From Planctomycetes bacterium ADurb.Bin069 (GTDB lineage Bacteria; Planctomycetota; UBA8108; UBA8890; UBA8898): a stretch of 64,000 bases of DNA. The stretch is from the NCBI GenBank assembly GCA_002070955.1, contig MWEK01000001.1:1-64000 (forward strand), given 5' to 3'. Below are positions 32,668-41,961 of the stretch, piece by piece (positions within the stretch are counted from its first letter, which is position 1; the number at the start of each line of letters is the position of its first letter). The notes under the pieces are model-generated. The model saw only the letters and a list, made by a program, of their open reading frames with translations. It was not told where the DNA came from and made no database searches. Both the position numbers and the translations under genes were made by a program.

Positions 32668-33504
32668 CTTGGCGTCATCGTTCGCCTTGATTTCGGCGCC
32701 GTTCTTGCGATAGGTCACCACGGCGCCGCTCATCTTGGGGAGCACCTTGACGACCTTGACCTCTCCCACGTACGTGTCGCCGCGGGAGACGTTGAAGACC
32801 ATGCCCTCGCTGACCTTGTCGTCGCTCCCGACGGAGAGCATCACGAGGTCGGTGTCATGCACTTTCCGAACGTTCAGGACCTTGGCTAGAATCTCGCGGA
32901 AAGAATCGCCGGGGTCCCTTCCGATCCTCGTAAGCAACGCGAGCCTCGTCTCCAGGGTTTCCTTCTCGTCGCGGAGAAGCGAGTTCTGTTCCTTGTACTT
33001 GGCGATCTCGTCCCGGAGCGCCACGGATTCCAGGAATTGGCGGTTGCGGTCCTCGACGGCCAAGCGACATTCCTCGACGGCCTTGGTGCGCGAATCTTCC
33101 GACTGCTGCAGCCTGCTCGCCAGCCCCTGCGTCTCCTGGGAGACCTGAGCGATTTGCGCGGTGAGCTTGTCGAGGCTCGCCTGCTTCGTGGCGTTGTCCG
33201 TGGTCGCAGCGGCCAGCTTGCCCTCGGCGTCGCTCAGCTTGCGCGCGAGGTCTTTCTTGAGCGCGTCGGAGTTCACACTATCGGCTTGCTGCACGGAGAT
33301 GACGAGAGCCTGCAGCTCGACCTTCTCCGCAAGCTTCTCGATCTCGATCTTCTGCTTGTCGAAGTTGCCTTTGTAAAGCTTCGTCAGCTCTTCAGCCTGC
33401 TCCTTGAAGTCCTTGCGCACACCGAAAAGGGTGGCCGAGGTCCCCAGAAAGAGCAGTGCGAGGACCAGGTTGATAACGAGGAAGACCTTGGCAAGACCGC
33501 TCAT
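32650..33504 (-). CDS. Coiled-coil membrane protein of planctomycete type
   Basis: A 284-residue protein: membrane helix at about 5-28 (VFLVINLVLALLFLGTSATLFG), a long coiled coil (about 35-200, rich in Gln/Lys/Glu/Leu heptads), and a compact C-terminal beta domain (VMLSVGSDDKVSEGMVFNV, GDTYVGEVKVVKVLPKMSGAVV) reminiscent of one MreC barrel. No enzymatic motif. The link to mreB downstream and this architecture suggest a cell-envelope scaffold, by inference only. An ATG with GGAGG upstream marks the start. Confidence 0.8.
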   Translation of the reverse strand: MSGLAKVFLVINLVLALLFLGTSATLFGVRKDFKEQAEELTKLYKGNFDKQKIEIEKLAEKVELQALVISVQQADSVNSDALKKDLARKLSDAEGKLAAATTDNATKQASLDKLTAQIAQVSQETQGLASRLQQSEDSRTKAVEECRLAVEDRNRQFLESVALRDEIAKYKEQNSLLRDEKETLETRLALLTRIGRDPGDSFREILAKVLNVRKVHDTDLVMLSVGSDDKVSEGMVFNVSRGDTYVGEVKVVKVLPKMSGAVVTYRKNGAEIKANDDAKTTPLF

Positions 33505-33679
33505 TCCACAATCCTCCGTTTACCGTGCTATGCCTTGGGCAAGACAACCTGCCGGATGCTTCATTTCCAAACTACGTACGCAACTTGCGAGAGGCGTCAA
33601 GAGAGAAACGAACGGAGGTGTGCAATGCGCCTCGTGACTCGCTTCATTTCTCCTGATAGACGCTCTACACGTAATTCCG

Positions 33680-33707
33680 ATTATACGCGGAGCACCTGGA
33701 AAGTCAA
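33680..33707 (-). promoter_or_regulatory. Promoter of the two-gene envelope unit upstream of mreB
   Basis: On the minus strand, TTGACT (33702-33707), 16 bases, then a perfect TATAAT (33680-33685). It lies about 170 bases upstream of the coiled-coil gene. A second, weaker candidate begins TTGACG at 33595-33600. Confidence 0.6.
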
Positions 33708-34843
33708 GGCGGCACCGGCACGGCCTGGCGCCGTTCGTTTCCGCCGGGCGGCATGAGCGCGTGACGCGCGCCGCCGAGCACCCCTCCCGCGCCAGGGGCA
33801 TCCATAACCTCGATGGCGCCCTCGCGAATCGCTGCGGATACAAAGGCGTGCACCTCGCCGGGGCCGCTCCAGGGGCGCACCAGCGGAAGCGGCGCGGCCT
33901 CTTCCCATGATCCGATTTTCATTCCCAATCCCCGAGCCAGCGCCGGCCTCAGGAGCGCGTGCGTCAGAGCGGCGACGCTTTCATGATCGCCGGGCATGAA
34001 AAGGCCCGCGCCAGCACGGGCGAAGGCAATGGCCGCCGTCGAACCCGGGCTCAGGGCCACGGATTCAGCGACGAAGCGTATTCCGCCGGGACGAATGGCC
34101 GCGCGGGTCAGATCCGTGAGGCCCTCGCCGGTCCCGCCGCAGGCGACGACGCACCCGCCGGCGAGCGTATCGACGATGCAGTCTCGAATCCGATCCTCCT
34201 CATCGGGGAGCGTCGCGACCGGCGTCACTGTTATGCCCAGGCCGCCGAGGGTGTCCCGGAGCCATGGCGTGGCAAGGTCCGGCACCACGCCCGCCACGAT
34301 CTCCGTCCCGATGACGACGACGTGAACGACGGGAGGATCCAAGACTTCGACCTCCGCCAGCCCGGAGGCGCGGAGCAGCGCCGCGGCGCCGGGACTTATG
34401 CGCTCGCCCCGCGCGACAACCGGCGTGCCGGCCGCAAGAAGACTGCCGCAAGCCACGGCCGCCTCGCCGCTCGCCGGCGGCAGACGAACCGCGTTCGTGC
34501 CCACGAGCGTCGCGCGAGCCGCAGGAACGACGTCGGCGCCATCGGGAAGCGGCGAGCCTTTCTCGACGCGATACGCCGCGCCGTCTTCGGGGATATCGGG
34601 AGGGGGCGCCGCCGGTGAATACGCGCCGGCCACCCGATACACGCCGGAGGCCGCGCCGGCGCGCACCAGAAACCCGTCTCGGCCCGCCGCGCGGCAGGCC
34701 GGGACGGGAGCCGCCGCGGCATAATCGCCGGCGGCGTACCTTCCCGCGGCGCGCGCCAGGGGGCACCGGCAGCGCCGCGGCGCCGGGAGGGCGCGCGCGA
34801 GCAGGCGGATCGCCTTGACGAGGGGTACAATTCGGTGTTCCAT
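33704..34843 (-). CDS. MoeA-like molybdopterin-binding protein (divergent)
   Basis: A 379-residue protein with MoeA layout: an N-terminal segment with RDGFLVRAG (cf. DGYAV), DIPEDGAAYRVEKGSPLPDGADVV (cf. GxPxPxGAD), RGERISPGAAALLRASGLAEVEV, then a MoCF-like fold with VVVIGTEIV and the loop GGTGEGLTDLT. In true MoeA this loop reads GGxSxGxxD, so catalytic residues may be changed. MoeA inserts molybdate into molybdopterin, but no other molybdenum-cofactor gene is present. It may instead be a molybdopterin-binding paralogue. Divergent from ribE. Confidence 0.72.
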   Translation of the reverse strand: MEHRIVPLVKAIRLLARALPAPRRCRCPLARAAGRYAAGDYAAAAPVPACRAAGRDGFLVRAGAASGVYRVAGAYSPAAPPPDIPEDGAAYRVEKGSPLPDGADVVPAARATLVGTNAVRLPPASGEAAVACGSLLAAGTPVVARGERISPGAAALLRASGLAEVEVLDPPVVHVVVIGTEIVAGVVPDLATPWLRDTLGGLGITVTPVATLPDEEDRIRDCIVDTLAGGCVVACGGTGEGLTDLTRAAIRPGGIRFVAESVALSPGSTAAIAFARAGAGLFMPGDHESVAALTHALLRPALARGLGMKIGSWEEAAPLPLVRPWSGPGEVHAFVSAAIREGAIEVMDAPGAGGVLGGARHALMPPGGNERRQAVPVPP

Positions 34844-34923
34844 GAGTGTAGATCTTCGCAGGCGCGGCGCCCGATGGCCAGGACATGCGGCTTGGCGCGG
34901 CGGATTCCGAGGGATGACTGCGC

Positions 34924-35574
34924 ATGTTCACAGGGATTGTCGAGTGCACCGGAAAAGTGGTCGCGCCTTGCGGCGCCGGCGGCGGCACGCTGGTCGTGGC
35001 GCCGGAGGTTTCGTGGAGCGATCTGGCGGTGGGGGAGAGCATCGCCGTCAACGGCGCGTGTCTCACCGCCGTCGCCCAGGGAGGCGGAACCGTCACCTTC
35101 GACGTGGTGCGCGAGACGGCGCGCTCGAGTAACCTCGCGGCGCTCCCCGCGGGGGCGCGCGTCAATCTCGAGCGCGCCCTGCGCGCGGGCGACCGCATGG
35201 GAGGACACTATGTCCTCGGGCACGTCGACGGCACCGGCCGCGTGCGCGCCCTTGCCGTGCGCGGCGGCCAGACGGAGTTACGGATCGAATTTCCGCCGCG
35301 GTGGGGGCGGTTCATCCTTCCTAAGGGCTCCATTGCCGTCAACGGCGTCAGCCTGACGGTGGGGGAGGCCGGACCCGCGCACTTCACGGTCTTTCTGGTG
35401 CCCCACACCCTTCGGGAGACGAACCTGGCCGCGTTGGCCGCGGGCGACCCCGTCAATCTCGAATTCGACTACATTGCGAAGTGGGCCCTCGCGCGCGGCG
35501 CGCCTCCCGGGGAAGACCTGGGTGCAACCCTCAGGCGGGCGGGCTTCACCACGGAGGATCGGTGGAATACGTAA
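34924..35574 (+). CDS. ribE: Riboflavin synthase, alpha subunit
   Basis: Dismutates two 6,7-dimethyl-8-ribityllumazine molecules to riboflavin. The 216-residue protein has the two homologous lumazine-binding barrels: MFTGIVECTGKV with SIAVNGACLTA, then GHYVLGHVDGTGRV with SIAVNGVSLTV. The MFTGIVE start is diagnostic. The C-terminal helix is ETNLAALAAGDPVNLEFDYIAKW. It overlaps ispG by 13 bases. No FMN riboswitch or other rib genes are adjacent. Confidence 0.95.
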   Translation: MFTGIVECTGKVVAPCGAGGGTLVVAPEVSWSDLAVGESIAVNGACLTAVAQGGGTVTFDVVRETARSSNLAALPAGARVNLERALRAGDRMGGHYVLGHVDGTGRVRALAVRGGQTELRIEFPPRWGRFILPKGSIAVNGVSLTVGEAGPAHFTVFLVPHTLRETNLAALAAGDPVNLEFDYIAKWALARGAPPGEDLGATLRRAGFTTEDRWNT

Positions 35575-36626
35575 CACGCCGCGAGACGACGCCCGTACGC
35601 ATCGGCGCCATCGCGATCGGCGGCACGCACCCCATCGCGGTCCAGTCGATGACGAACACGCGCACCGAGGACATCGCCGGCACCCTGGCGCAGATCCGCG
35701 GGCTCGCCGCCGCGGGCTGCGAAATCGTGCGCGTCGCCGTGCCGCACCCGAAGGCGGTGCGCGCGCTGCCCGCGCTGGCCGCCGAGTGTCCGCTGCCCCT
35801 CGTCGCGGACGTTCACTTCCGCGAGGACTGCGCGCTCGGAGCCATCGAGGCCGGCGTCGCCAAGGTGCGCATCAATCCCGGCAATTTGGGCGCGGAGGCG
35901 TTTCTGCGCGTGCTCGACGCCGCCGGCGCCCGGGGCGCCGCGGTCAGGATCGGGGTCAATTCGGGCTCCGTTCCCATGGACCTTATCGAAACCTTCGGCG
36001 GCCCCACCCCCGGCGCGCTGGTGGAAGCCGCCGCGCGTTACGTAGCCATTGCGGAGCGGCGGGGGTTCACCGCCATCGTGCTCTCGCTGAAGTCCTCGGA
36101 CACGCTCTGCAATCTGCGCGCTTACCGCCGCGCCGCCGATCGCTTCCGCTACCCGCTGCACATCGGCGTGACCGAGGCGGGGGATGCGGACTACGGGCGG
36201 ATCAAAAGCGCCGCCGGTCTGGGCGGACTGCTCTTGGACGGCATTGGCGACACGCTCAGGGTTTCGCTCACGGGCGACCCGATCGCGGAGATCGCGGCCG
36301 CCTACGACATCTTGAAAGCCACGGGCCGCCGCATCCTGACCCCCGAGATCGTCGCCTGTCCGACCTGCGCGCGGCAGGGAATCGATGTGGAGGCCATCGT
36401 CGCGGAGGTCAAAGCCGCCCTCAAGGATCTGCGGGCGCCGCTCAGGATCGCGATCTGTGGATGTATCGTCAACGGCCCGGGGGAAGCCCGCGAAGCGGAT
36501 TTGGGAATTGCGGGAGGGGGCGGCGCGGGCGTGCTCTTCAGGCACGGCAAGACGATCATGAAGGTGCCCGAGAGCAAGCTCGTCGAGACGCTCGTGGCCG
36601 AGGCGCGTAAGCTCGCGCAGAAGTAG
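35562..36626 (+). CDS. ispG: 4-Hydroxy-3-methylbut-2-en-1-yl diphosphate synthase
   Basis: The iron-sulfur enzyme of the MEP isoprenoid pathway. The 354-residue protein shows TTPVRIGAIAIGGTHPIAVQSMTNT, LVADVHF, VRINPGN, LLLDGIGDTLRVSLT, and the [4Fe-4S] ligands in CPTC and CGCIVNGPGE with the conserved Glu. It is the shorter bacterial form without the plant-like insertion. The GTG start has ACGGAGG seven bases upstream and overlaps the ribE end by 13 bases. With the polyprenyl synthase near 13 kb it shows isoprenoids are made by the MEP route. Confidence 0.96.
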   Translation: MEYVTRRETTPVRIGAIAIGGTHPIAVQSMTNTRTEDIAGTLAQIRGLAAAGCEIVRVAVPHPKAVRALPALAAECPLPLVADVHFREDCALGAIEAGVAKVRINPGNLGAEAFLRVLDAAGARGAAVRIGVNSGSVPMDLIETFGGPTPGALVEAAARYVAIAERRGFTAIVLSLKSSDTLCNLRAYRRAADRFRYPLHIGVTEAGDADYGRIKSAAGLGGLLLDGIGDTLRVSLTGDPIAEIAAAYDILKATGRRILTPEIVACPTCARQGIDVEAIVAEVKAALKDLRAPLRIAICGCIVNGPGEAREADLGIAGGGGAGVLFRHGKTIMKVPESKLVETLVAEARKLAQK

Positions 36627-36672
36627 CCCACCGCCGCCCGTGACCGCCGTCCGCCGCGCGGAGGCGCCGACG

Positions 36673-39231
36673 CTACGGGACGCAGCCGGACGGCGTCATG
36701 CAGGGCGCGAGCTTATCCCACGTCGGATCAAAGCCGCAGGCCGGATACGGCGGGGCGATCACGCCGTGCCGGCAGCCGAAGATCGCGCCGAGCAGGACGA
36801 TGGGGTCGGCGATGGAGATGCGGCCGTCGTCGTTGACGTCGGCGGCATCCTCGCAGCACGCGAGCGGCTCGTCGCGGAACAAGAAGGCGAGGGTCGCGAT
36901 GGCATCGCCGATCTCGACCGCCCCGTTCGCGTTCAAGTCGCCGCGAAGGAAGGGGTGCTCGCCGTTGGGCCCGACGAGGAGAACACCGCCGGCGATGACC
37001 GTCAGTCGGAGCGTGCAGGGCGCGGACGGCGTGAGCGCGACATCGATCCAGCTCCCGAATTCCCGGTACGAGCGCACAACGAGGTCGCCGGACGGGACGG
37101 ACAGCATCTCGTCGATGCGGGCGCCCCGTCGCTCGCCCAGCGCCGTGCAGGCGATGGCGGCCCCGGCAGCTTCGGGAAACTCCGGCCGAATGGCCACGGT
37201 GTAGGCGGCGGCGCCGCCCAAGGAGCAGGCGAGGCGGTACGTTCGAAGCGTCGCGCCGGCCTCCAGCACGACCTTCGTGTCGTGAAGGAGCACGTCGGCC
37301 TCGGGCTGGAGCGCGCGGGCCAGGACAAAGGCGCCGCGGGCATCGTTGCCCGCGACCACAAGATAGGCGGCCTTCTCGCGTTGCACCGCGGCCAGGCTTG
37401 TGACGACGGCGCCGGGCTCCACGGGAACGACCTCGCGAGGCCGCACGAAGGACCAGCCCCACTCCGGCGAGTAGGAAGTCGACCACAGGTGCACGCCGCC
37501 CGCCGGCGACGGACGGGTCATGAAAAAGACCTGTTCGCCGAGCATCGTCACGCCGAAGGGTCCGCCGGCCGGGCATGCAACCTCGCCGAGGGGCGGAATC
37601 GACGCGCTGGGGCGGAAGCTCTCGCGCGCCCGCGTCAACACCACGATTCTACCGCCGCCGGGATCGGCGATCAGGAGCTCGCCGGCAGGGGAGAAGGCCG
37701 CATCCCACGCGAACATCCCGTCAATGAATCCGACGTCCGGGGAAGAGAAAGTATCCGTCTCCCACCCGGCGGCCGACAGCGTGTCGACGCGTCCGTTCCA
37801 TCCGTTGAAGAGCAGGAGCTCCCTCTCGGGGTCGAACGTGCAGGCGCTCAGGTGGCCGGCGGGTCCACGGCGCAGGACGTCGCCCGTGATGATGCGCCGG
37901 TAGGCGCCGGCATCGACGTAAGGCTCGATCTGCTGCGCGAAGGCGCACGCCGCCAGCGTCCCATCCGCAGCGGTCATAAACAGCGTTTCGCGGACCGGCT
38001 CGTAGGCGATGCCGGCGATGACTTTGATCAAGTCGCGATCGATGTCGAAACGCGACCACGCGTTCGGGATGCGGGCCGTCGCGGAGAACGTGCCGGGGCG
38101 CCCGTCGGGGGACCGCAGGAGCAGCGCGAGCGGCGTGCCGGGCAGCAGTCCCGCGACCTCGAGACTGCCGCGACGGGCATTCACGGGCGGCAGCCCGAGG
38201 GGCCGCCCGCACTCGGAAACCTCGATCGTGTAACCCTCAAGGGGCGCGCCGTTCCAGCAGACGAACCAGGACGGCGGCGTTTTGCCCGAGGGCACGACGC
38301 TGACCTCCGCTGGCGCGGGGATGATGGGCTCGAACGGCATGCCGAAGGCATAGAGGCGGTCGGACTGCCCGCCGGCGAGAAACAGGGCGTCATCCGCCAC
38401 GGCCGCGGCGCGGAAAACGCGATCGGGGCACCCCGAGATCCTGAATGCGCGACACGCGGCGACATCGGGCACGGTGTTCTCGCAGGGCAGCCACGCCACG
38501 CCTTCATGACCGTCGGCGCCGAAGGGAAACACGATCCCCCGCCGCAGCGCCCCCCCCGAATCGCGGTGAGCCGCAAGCCCCCAGACGGCGAAAAACGGCG
38601 GCGGGCACGGCAGGGGCAGCGTGACGGCAGCCAGCTTCTGGAACAGCGCGTTGAAGATCAGCACGCGGGGCTTGCGCGGCTCAAACTTCGACGTGTACAA
38701 AACGAGGAAATGTCCGCTCTCCTGGTCGCAGCTCAACGACCACACGTACGGCTCGGGCGCGGCATCGAGCAGGGGCAGCGCGCGCGTCGCGGGGGCCTCT
38801 CCGGGAACGCCGCTCCAGAGGTGGAGCAGGTTCGAGCCCTCGCACACGAACATGAGCCGTCCCGGCAGCAGTTCGGTGACACCCGGGACGAGCGCCGCCG
38901 CGGTGGGGGGGCCGGGAAGCTCGGCGGGCAGCGTCAGACGCCAGTCGAAGGTCGCGCGCGCAGCGTCGAGCGCCACGAGATCCAGACCGTCGGGAAGGAC
39001 GGCGAATACGCGCCTCCCGCCCGCAACGATCGCGACGGACGGTCGGCTCAGGTGAGCGATACGTTCCGGCGCCGTCGCGCTCTGCCCCGGAATCAGGGCG
39101 GCGGCGCGCGGTTCGGCGACCCGGCGCAGGATCTCCTGCGCCCCGCCGCGCAGCGCGAGCAGGCACGCGGCAAGCCCCGCGCACAAGGCGATCGCCCGGC
39201 ACCGGCTCCGCCCCGGGCGCCGCGCTCTCAT
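36673..39231 (-). CDS. Secreted dockerin-type protein E with propeller-like domain
   Basis: About 852 residues. Signal peptide AIALCAGLAACLLALRGGAQ. The body has many strand-turn repeats of the type RVFAVLPDGLDLVAL, GHFLVLYTSK, ELLLFNGWNGRVDTLS and GELLIADPGGGRIVVLT, consistent with a beta-propeller. An intervening fibronectin-III-like stretch (YTIEVSECGRPLG) is also visible. The dockerin has loops GDLNANGAVEIGD and ADVNDDGRISIAD and the tail GFDPTWDKLAPC. Function is unknown. The ATG at 39231 follows AAAGGTGG; an earlier in-frame ATG lies at 39261. Convergent with ispG. Confidence 0.82.
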   Translation of the reverse strand: MRARRPGRSRCRAIALCAGLAACLLALRGGAQEILRRVAEPRAAALIPGQSATAPERIAHLSRPSVAIVAGGRRVFAVLPDGLDLVALDAARATFDWRLTLPAELPGPPTAAALVPGVTELLPGRLMFVCEGSNLLHLWSGVPGEAPATRALPLLDAAPEPYVWSLSCDQESGHFLVLYTSKFEPRKPRVLIFNALFQKLAAVTLPLPCPPPFFAVWGLAAHRDSGGALRRGIVFPFGADGHEGVAWLPCENTVPDVAACRAFRISGCPDRVFRAAAVADDALFLAGGQSDRLYAFGMPFEPIIPAPAEVSVVPSGKTPPSWFVCWNGAPLEGYTIEVSECGRPLGLPPVNARRGSLEVAGLLPGTPLALLLRSPDGRPGTFSATARIPNAWSRFDIDRDLIKVIAGIAYEPVRETLFMTAADGTLAACAFAQQIEPYVDAGAYRRIITGDVLRRGPAGHLSACTFDPERELLLFNGWNGRVDTLSAAGWETDTFSSPDVGFIDGMFAWDAAFSPAGELLIADPGGGRIVVLTRARESFRPSASIPPLGEVACPAGGPFGVTMLGEQVFFMTRPSPAGGVHLWSTSYSPEWGWSFVRPREVVPVEPGAVVTSLAAVQREKAAYLVVAGNDARGAFVLARALQPEADVLLHDTKVVLEAGATLRTYRLACSLGGAAAYTVAIRPEFPEAAGAAIACTALGERRGARIDEMLSVPSGDLVVRSYREFGSWIDVALTPSAPCTLRLTVIAGGVLLVGPNGEHPFLRGDLNANGAVEIGDAIATLAFLFRDEPLACCEDAADVNDDGRISIADPIVLLGAIFGCRHGVIAPPYPACGFDPTWDKLAPCMTPSGCVP

Positions 39232-39392
39232 GTTGACACCACCACCTTTGCTTGCCGGCATAGCGGGTCTCCGCTGACAGCTTCACTAGACGATTCTATT
39301 GCCGGCGAACGGGGCGCGCAAGAAGTTTTCGCCGCCGCCCGCCAGGGTCCGGCCGCACCGGCGGCCGGACGCCGCCATGCTCGCCGGGCGCA

Positions 39393-40514
39393 CTAGTCCG
39401 CGAACCAGAACATCACTCGGTTGAAAAGGAGCGCCGCCCGGGCCATGAACCGCCGCAGCCGCAACAAGCAGCGATCCCTAAGCGGCCTGCGGCTCGCGGC
39501 GCGGACGCGCTCGGCGTAGGCGCGCAGTCGAAACGCGGTGGGGCGGTCGAGAGTGCGTGCCAGCGTCTCGGCGGCCTCGCGGGCGGTGAGGGCGGCCCAA
39601 CGGAACCCCGCGCCCGGACGAGGCGACCCTCCCATGGGAAGCGCCGCGTCGCCCGCCAGCAGCACGCGCTCGCCGTGCAGCCGCCGCCGCGCGGGCGGAT
39701 AGGCTCCGAGGATCCGCGTGCGCCACTCGCCGACAACGACGCCGTGAAAAACCTCCTCGATCAGCGGATGCGTCTTGAGTCGGCCCATGATGTCGCCGGG
39801 GCGGAAGCTCCAGTCCGCGAGAGACTCGGGCGCGGCGGAGCCGCGGACCGTCACGATGACGTCCCGCGGCATGCGCAGAACGGTCGCCGCGGCATCCGCG
39901 CAGCCGGGGAGGTTCTGAAGCTCCAGCAGCGTGCAGTCCCCGCCCGCGCCGGAGTCGCGTCTCGCCAGGCGTTGCTGCGACACGAAGAACACCCTGCCGC
40001 CGGCGCGGCGCCGCAGAAAGCCGCTGCGGGTCGGCAGCTCCTCGTCGGCGCCCGACGCGATCAGGACCGCCTTCGCGGCGACGGCGGCGCCGGCGGCGCG
40101 CACAAAGACGGGGCCGCCCGGCTCCGTTTGAATCTCCTCCGCGCTGAAATCCTCCCGCAGCGCCGCGCCCGCGCGCTGCAGGATGCCGCGCAGGTATGTA
40201 TCGAGATCCGTCCGCGCGAAGGCCGCGAGTTCGACTCGGGGGTGGGGCCGTACGGATGCAAGGATGAAGCTCCAACCGATCCACGCCGCATGGCGGCGGA
40301 CGACCGGGAGCATGAAGTCGGGCCGCGGCAGCCCGAAGGCGCTCCACCAGGGATCGGCGGACAGGTTCCCGCCGCTGGTTTCTTGGCCGATCTGCTTACC
40401 GCGCTCCAGCACGATGACCCGCAGGCCGCGCCGGGCGAGGTCGTGCGCGGCCAGGGTTCCGGCGAACCCGGCGCCGACCACCGCGACATCCCAGACGTCC
40501 TGCACGGCTTTCAC
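39393..40514 (-). CDS. FAD-dependent oxidoreductase, geranylgeranyl-reductase-like
   Basis: A 373-residue flavoprotein. N-terminal FAD-binding VVGAGFAGTLAAHDLARRGLRVIVLERG has GxGxxG and the terminal acidic residue; a second motif, GERVLLAGDAALPMGG, is the GD motif of the PHBH/FixC class. C-terminal helices are basic. Such proteins hydroxylate substrates or reduce polyprenyl chains; the substrate is unknown. The GTG start overlaps the rho stop (GTGA), so it is co-translated with rho, an unusual partner. Confidence 0.85.
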   Translation of the reverse strand: MKAVQDVWDVAVVGAGFAGTLAAHDLARRGLRVIVLERGKQIGQETSGGNLSADPWWSAFGLPRPDFMLPVVRRHAAWIGWSFILASVRPHPRVELAAFARTDLDTYLRGILQRAGAALREDFSAEEIQTEPGGPVFVRAAGAAVAAKAVLIASGADEELPTRSGFLRRRAGGRVFFVSQQRLARRDSGAGGDCTLLELQNLPGCADAAATVLRMPRDVIVTVRGSAAPESLADWSFRPGDIMGRLKTHPLIEEVFHGVVVGEWRTRILGAYPPARRRLHGERVLLAGDAALPMGGSPRPGAGFRWAALTAREAAETLARTLDRPTAFRLRAYAERVRAASRRPLRDRCLLRLRRFMARAALLFNRVMFWFAD

Positions 40515-41773
40515 CCGAGCGCTTCGGCGGAGAACGATGTCAGGAACTCCGCGTTGTTGCGGGTCGCTGCGAGCTTCTCGATGAACACGCGCGCACCCCG
40601 CTTCAGCTCCAGCGTCTGCAGCACGCGGCGCAGCGCCCAGATCTGACGCAGCACACCGGGCAGATAAAGCTTCTCCTCCTTGCGGGTGCCCGAGACCTTG
40701 ATGTCGATCGCCGGGAAGATGCGCATGTCGGCCAGTTGGCGGGACAGAATGCACTCCATGTTCCCGGTTCCCTTGAATTCCTCGTAGATCACCTGATCCA
40801 GGCGGCTGCCGGTGTCCACCAGGCAGGTGGCGACAATGGTCAGGCTTCCGCCGTTCTCCAGGTCGCGGGCCGCGCCGAGGAACGCCTTGGGCTTGTCGAG
40901 CACCGCCGCGTCCAGGCCGCCGGAGAGCGTGCGGCCCGTTTCCTTCGTGTTGAGATTGTAGGCCCGGCCGAGGCGCGTCAGCGAGTCCATGAGGACGAAT
41001 ACGTCGTGCCCCGCCTCGACGAGGCGCTTGGCCCGGGCGAGGGCGAGTTCGCTCACCCGCACGTGGTTGGCGGGCGAGTCGTCCGAACAGCTACTCACGA
41101 CCTCGCCGTCGGTGGTGCGGCGCCAGTCGGTCACCTCCTCGGGGCGCTCGTCGATGAGCACCACCATGATGTGCGTGTCGGGGTGGTTCTCCGCGATGGC
41201 GCGCGCGATCTTCTGGAGCAGCATCGTCTTGCCGGCGCGGGGCGGCGAGATGACCAGGCAGCGCTGTCCCTTCCCGATGGGCGTTATGAGATCGAGCACG
41301 CGGAGCGAGATGTCGTTGCGGCTGTCCTCGAGGCGGAACTTGTGCCGCGGATCGATGGCGATCAGCTCGTTGAAACGCGGGCGCCGCGCGGCGGCGTCCG
41401 GCAGCAGCCCGTCCACCCGCAGCACATTGCGCAGCACGTAAAAATCCTTTTTTTTCTCCGTTGACACCTCGCCCTCGACGTAGGACCCCGGCCGCAGGCC
41501 GAGCTGCCTGATGAGCTGCGCCGGGACGAAGCAGTCCTGCAGGGTTCGTTCGCGCAAGGTGCGGATGTCGCCGCGCAGGTGTCCGTAGCCTTCCTTGTGG
41601 ATTTCCAGGACGCCCGCCTGGGGGCGCACGGGCCCGCTTACAGCCGCGCGCCTGGGACGGTGGTCCTGCGGGCGGGCGCCCCAGTTCGGACGGCGGTGGG
41701 GGCGCACATCGCCCCGCCCGGGGGGGGAGCCGTAGCCCCGTTCCCGGCCTACGAAGTCACGCTGGTCTTGCAT
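40511..41773 (-). CDS. rho: Transcription termination factor Rho
   Basis: A hexameric RNA helicase that terminates transcription. The 420-residue protein begins with an Arg/Gly/Pro-rich segment (1-50), then [14 protein letters not shown] of the RNA-binding domain, [22 protein letters not shown], Walker [25 protein letters not shown], and [42 protein letters not shown]. The ATG at 41773 was chosen because longer readings cross the promoter at 41890-41919. The basic low-complexity N-terminus is common in high-GC bacteria. Confidence 0.96.
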   Translation of the reverse strand: MQDQRDFVGRERGYGSPPGRGDVRPHRRPNWGARPQDHRPRRAAVSGPVRPQAGVLEIHKEGYGHLRGDIRTLRERTLQDCFVPAQLIRQLGLRPGSYVEGEVSTEKKKDFYVLRNVLRVDGLLPDAAARRPRFNELIAIDPRHKFRLEDSRNDISLRVLDLITPIGKGQRCLVISPPRAGKTMLLQKIARAIAENHPDTHIMVVLIDERPEEVTDWRRTTDGEVVSSCSDDSPANHVRVSELALARAKRLVEAGHDVFVLMDSLTRLGRAYNLNTKETGRTLSGGLDAAVLDKPKAFLGAARDLENGGSLTIVATCLVDTGSRLDQVIYEEFKGTGNMECILSRQLADMRIFPAIDIKVSGTRKEEKLYLPGVLRQIWALRRVLQTLELKRGARVFIEKLAATRNNAEFLTSFSAEALG

Positions 41774-41889
41774 ATCCGTTTCTCTGGCGCCGTCCCGGAC
41801 GCATGGGGGATTGTACACGGCGGCGCGCCGAAAAACCGCCGGCGCCGCGCGCGCTCGGGGAAGAGGCTCTTCACGATCCTTGCGTCCAT

Positions 41890-41919
41890 ATTGTACGCCG
41901 TGGGGTGCCTTTTGTACAA
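41890..41919 (-). promoter_or_regulatory. rho promoter, half of a symmetric divergent pair
   Basis: On the minus strand, TTGTAC (41914-41919), 18 bases, then TACAAT (41890-41895). The same two blocks serve the other strand with roles exchanged. The leader to rho is about 110 bases. Confidence 0.55.
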
Positions 41920-41920
41920 T
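41891..41920 (+). promoter_or_regulatory. aroD promoter, half of a symmetric divergent pair
   Basis: On the plus strand, TTGTAC (41891-41896), 18 bases, then TACAAT (41915-41920). It is the mirror image of the rho promoter: ATTGTAC (41890-41896) and GTACAAT (41914-41920) are a perfect inverted repeat. Initiation would be near 41927, 35 bases before the aroD start. Confidence 0.55.
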
Positions 41921-41961
41921 GGTATTCCGGCGCCGCGCGCAGCGCGGCGCACCGGAGGCCA

